From positions 1 through 45,851 of the forward strand of contig NZ_MCGG01000046.1 of the NCBI RefSeq assembly GCF_001746755.1: a stretch of 45,851 bases of DNA. Direction: 5' to 3'. Position 1 is the stretch's first letter. Each line of letters opens with the position of its first letter. Shown piece after piece: positions 43,200 through 45,851 of this stretch. Position numbers and translations under genes: made by a program. The stretch comes from Magnetovibrio blakemorei. GTDB taxonomy: Bacteria; Pseudomonadota; Alphaproteobacteria; Rhodospirillales; Magnetovibrionaceae. A model generated the notes under the pieces. The model saw only the letters and a list, made by a program, of their open reading frames with translations. It did not search any database and was not told the DNA's origin.

Positions 43200-43282
43200 A
43201 TCACGCTCGGGATCCGCGTTGGTCCTTGCGTTGCAACGGCCGGAGCGTTATATAAGCGCCTCGAAACGAGCGAAACCATTGT

Positions 43283-43359
<77 letters not shown>

Positions 43360-43362
43360 ATG

Positions 43363-43390
43363 AACCCCCTGGGAAACCAGGGGGTTTTTT
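43363..43390 (+). terminator. Terminator after tRNA-Pro
   Basis: AACCCCCTGG (43363-43372) pairs with CCAGGGGGTT (43377-43386) around GAAA, followed by T residues to 43390. It ends the tRNA transcript and lies 17 nt from the stop of the opposite gene. Confidence 0.95.
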
Positions 43391-43407
43391 ACGACCGAAA
43401 GACGCGC

Positions 43408-45288
43408 TTATTCCGTATTTCGCGCCAGACCGCGTAATCTGCGCACGAGCGTTTTGATGAGGAAATGCAAAACCTGATCGCTGTCGGCCAGCTTGTCCAT
43501 GCGCTCTTGAAGATTTTTGTCAGAAATCCGCACCAACTTGCACGCATCGACGGCGACGGCGGACGCCATGCGCGGCTGGTGGTCGATCAAGGACATCTCA
43601 CCAATGATCTCGCCGCGCTGCAACGTTGCCAGGGGCACGGACTTACCGTTGTGATTTCGCGAAATTTGGATGGTGCCTTCGACAATCAAATAGGCCGCAT
43701 CACCCAACGCACCTTCTTCAAACAAAACCTCTCCCGGCTTTAAGTTCAAATCACCTTCCGGAGGTTGGTTATTTGAGGGCTGGGGACGTTGTTCCGATGA
43801 GGGTTCGGATTCGGCCGCTGCGTCATTTGGCATCTTGGACAATTTGCTCAACGAGGCCGACAGGGATAACTTGAGATCATCACCCATCACGCTCATCCCC
43901 AATCGTTCGCGCAAGGCATCGATCCCGCGCAGACGTTCGTCTTCCTGCACGTCTTGGGGAAACAGATCGTAAATGGAGCGCAAAGCATCCAACAAAAGCA
44001 GCAATTGCTGACGGATAACGCCATCGTATTTTTGCCCCAGTTCCGACGAGGTTAAATCCACCAGCACGCCCAAGCGCACCGCCTGACTGGGCATCAGGTA
44101 CAAGGCTTGGCGAATGGCGGTGTCGATGGGCAAATCCTCACCATTTTCCCCGAGCAAGGTTTTTGCCCGCATGATCATGGCTTCGGCCATGGCTGGACCG
44201 CCGCTCAGCCCGGTTGGCTCGACCAAATCACGCATCAAGCTGATGAACGCGGTGCGGTCCTCGTTGCGACCATCCTTCGACAAAGCTTGGGTGCTGCCCA
44301 AGCCCTTCGACACGCGCCGCAGCAACACCTCGCGCGTGGCGCTCAGGGCGTGATGATCAAACAAGGCATTCAGCCTGGCAATGTCCGGCGACATATAACT
44401 GGGCACCGTTAAAAACCGCCCGCTGATGATCTGAACATACGTCTTCCACGCTTTGACCGGCGTGAAAAAACCACCGAACAGCTCTTCTATCGCGGCTTTA
44501 CCATCGAGTATTTCCGCGATCAGTTCGTCGGCTAAGTTGAGGGCTCGTTCACTTTTAGCGGCCTCGGCCAATTCAACGGCACGCCTGAATTTTTCGCGCC
44601 ATCCGCCGCCTTCAATGTGATAGGCCAACATGCCGTATATGGTTCTGACGGCTTGTTTTTCATCAACCTCGGATTTGATCAGGGCCAGCGCCGCATCCAG
44701 ATCATGACGCGCCAAATAATCTCCATAGGCGAGCAAATCATCGTCTTTGCGGGCGCGTTTCAGCACCTTGTCAAAGACGGTTTGCAATTTGTCCATTCGC
44801 TCCAGCTTGGTTTGGCCGGTAAGCTTGGCCTGCAGTTGTGCACCGTGTTGAAGGGCGGCCGGATAAAACGTGTCCATGCGGTCCAACGTGCGCAAATGCC
44901 CTGCATGGTACAACAGCTCCAATATGGTGATGTTATTTTTATCGAGATACGCCCGCAGGATCCGCCCCATGGTCAGGCGGGCAGGCAGCTCGTAATAGCT
45001 GTTCAGGGTGGCGCAAAATTTTGCTTCTGGTTCAAGGTTGATTTTGAGCGGATTTTCGCGACCCAAATCGGACTGTTCAAAAACCACGCGTTCTTTGGAC
45101 CAGCCTTCGCGCAATTCCGTGACCCGCACGCCGCTATGTTTACCCGCAAGCAATAGCTTTTCGGCATAATCCATCGCTTCACTGCGACGCGATGAAGACA
45201 TATCAATCAGCCAGCGTTTGCCGCTGTTGGTGAGAACTTCAAACGTGCTATTCGACCAATTTTGGCGGGCCACAGGCTCTCCCATCAT
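43408..45288 (-). CDS. Large unknown protein ending in a cyclic-nucleotide-binding domain
   Basis: The 626-residue cytoplasmic protein has a C-terminal cNMP-binding domain (~512-626): [23 protein letters not shown], and the phosphate-binding cassette [15 protein letters not shown] with the Glu and Arg needed for ligand. Residues 1-500 are mainly helical, TPR/armadillo-like and not recognised; a Ser/Glu/Pro linker (~485-510) separates the two parts. I chose ATG 45288 (MMGEP) because AAGGGG is 7 nt upstream. No DNA-binding or enzymatic domain is visible. cAMP, cGMP or c-di-GMP may be the ligand. Confidence 0.78.
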   Translation of the reverse strand: MMGEPVARQNWSNSTFEVLTNSGKRWLIDMSSSRRSEAMDYAEKLLLAGKHSGVRVTELREGWSKERVVFEQSDLGRENPLKINLEPEAKFCATLNSYYELPARLTMGRILRAYLDKNNITILELLYHAGHLRTLDRMDTFYPAALQHGAQLQAKLTGQTKLERMDKLQTVFDKVLKRARKDDDLLAYGDYLARHDLDAALALIKSEVDEKQAVRTIYGMLAYHIEGGGWREKFRRAVELAEAAKSERALNLADELIAEILDGKAAIEELFGGFFTPVKAWKTYVQIISGRFLTVPSYMSPDIARLNALFDHHALSATREVLLRRVSKGLGSTQALSKDGRNEDRTAFISLMRDLVEPTGLSGGPAMAEAMIMRAKTLLGENGEDLPIDTAIRQALYLMPSQAVRLGVLVDLTSSELGQKYDGVIRQQLLLLLDALRSIYDLFPQDVQEDERLRGIDALRERLGMSVMGDDLKLSLSASLSKLSKMPNDAAAESEPSSEQRPQPSNNQPPEGDLNLKPGEVLFEEGALGDAAYLIVEGTIQISRNHNGKSVPLATLQRGEIIGEMSLIDHQPRMASAVAVDACKLVRISDKNLQERMDKLADSDQVLHFLIKTLVRRLRGLARNTE

Positions 45289-45416
45289 TATCCATCCCCT
45301 TAGGAATCGCATGGATATGAATTCGTCTCAAGCTCCTTTTAACCTTAACGCATACAGACCCAAAAGGAATGCCGATTGAATGACCTAAGTGCCGGCAGGA
45401 CGGCAAGGCCGCAAGC

Positions 45417-45737
45417 TCACCACTTGGTCGCCAACATCAGCACAAACATCGTAGACATCCCCCCCAGCGCAAAGATCAATACGCCGCCGAGAAGAATAAA
45501 CATCACCGCACTGTCTTTAACTTTGGGCGCCCCCCAGGATTCAAGGATATTGCCGAGGTGGGCTTCATTACCGGACTGATCGATTTGCGAGTCCGCCAAA
45601 TCTTTGCGCACGCCATCCAGCCGCTCGCGGATCAAAGCAACGGTTTCACTTTGTTCCCCATGTTGTTCAATCAGCGAGGTCAAGGCCTCTTGCAATTGAT
45701 GCTCGCGGGTCACAAGTCCACGGTCCGGTGCAGCCAT
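45417..45737 (-). CDS. Small coiled-coil membrane protein
   Basis: The 106-residue product has a helical charged N-terminal part (~10-50, REHQLQEALTSLIEQHGEQS) and a C-terminal membrane helix (~77-100, SAVMFILLGGVLIFALGGMS) with its last residues outside or in the periplasm. It is not recognised. GGGGGA lies 7 nt before the ATG. It lies 128 nt upstream of the cNMP-binding-domain gene on the same strand and could be co-transcribed with it. Confidence 0.7.
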   Translation of the reverse strand: MAAPDRGLVTREHQLQEALTSLIEQHGEQSETVALIRERLDGVRKDLADSQIDQSGNEAHLGNILESWGAPKVKDSAVMFILLGGVLIFALGGMSTMFVLMLATKW

Positions 45738-45851
45738 AAATATTTCCCCCAGCTTTTAAAAGCCAAAATAAAAAGAAGAAAACTGCATTTTCAAGGATGC
45801 TTATTATACGCAAAGGTACCGTTAAAATTCTTGCAAAGTAAATGTGTTATT

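Overview
The window looks like a chromosomal segment of an alphaproteobacterium, probably a free-living member of the Rhodospirillales or a relative. This is inferred from gene content and order: the divergent pair of a polyprenyl synthase against a DUF2007/TrmN6-like operon, the glyQ-glyS-ppdK operon, separate glyQ and glyS subunits, quinone-type pyrD, an ADP-heptose type LPS core cluster and several periplasmic c-type cytochromes. Genus-level assignment is not possible by eye.

Left end (1-5.5 kb): broken IS5-family and IS30-family transposase ends lie directly against the 3' end of a 1613-residue RTX adhesin on the minus strand. The adhesin has a BapA-like prefix, a FecR-like domain, six complete ~107-residue Ig-like repeats, a seventh repeat split by an RTX block plus an Asp-rich tract, a second RTX block and a type I secretion tail. 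Region 5.7-10.5 kb is a tungstate/pterin-cofactor locus. The permease and ATPase (tupB, tupC) are separated from the binding protein (tupA) by an OmpA-like lipoprotein and a vestige of a Crp/Fnr-type DNA-binding domain; moaA follows. A 28-bp dyad of the same geometry (AGCGTT-N16-AACGCT) sits before both tupA and moaA, which suggests one regulator for tungstate uptake and molybdopterin synthesis.

Region 10.5-20 kb is housekeeping and small unknown genes: NAD kinase, pyrD, a candidate sRNA with terminator, an M20 amidohydrolase, a histone H1-like protein with a helix-hairpin-helix head, two coupled unknown genes, a YaiI-family protein, and a diheme cytochrome c. Region 20-26 kb pairs a PhnD-like binding protein with a PAS histidine kinase, followed by tRNA-Met, a PhoX-family phosphatase and a second diheme cytochrome.

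Region 26-32.6 kb is one minus-strand run of six genes: heptosyltransferase, GT2, GT4, asnB, pyrC and an AcuI/YhdH-like reductase, several with overlapping start and stop codons. Region 32.7-45.8 kb holds a YgfZ-like protein, a methyltransferase, an ArsC-like phosphatase-fold protein without its catalytic arginine, ppdK-glyS-glyQ, a Zn-ribbon/TrmN6/DUF2007 operon, a polyprenyl diphosphate synthase, tRNA-Pro(CGG), and a large protein ending in a cyclic-nucleotide-binding domain with a small membrane protein upstream.
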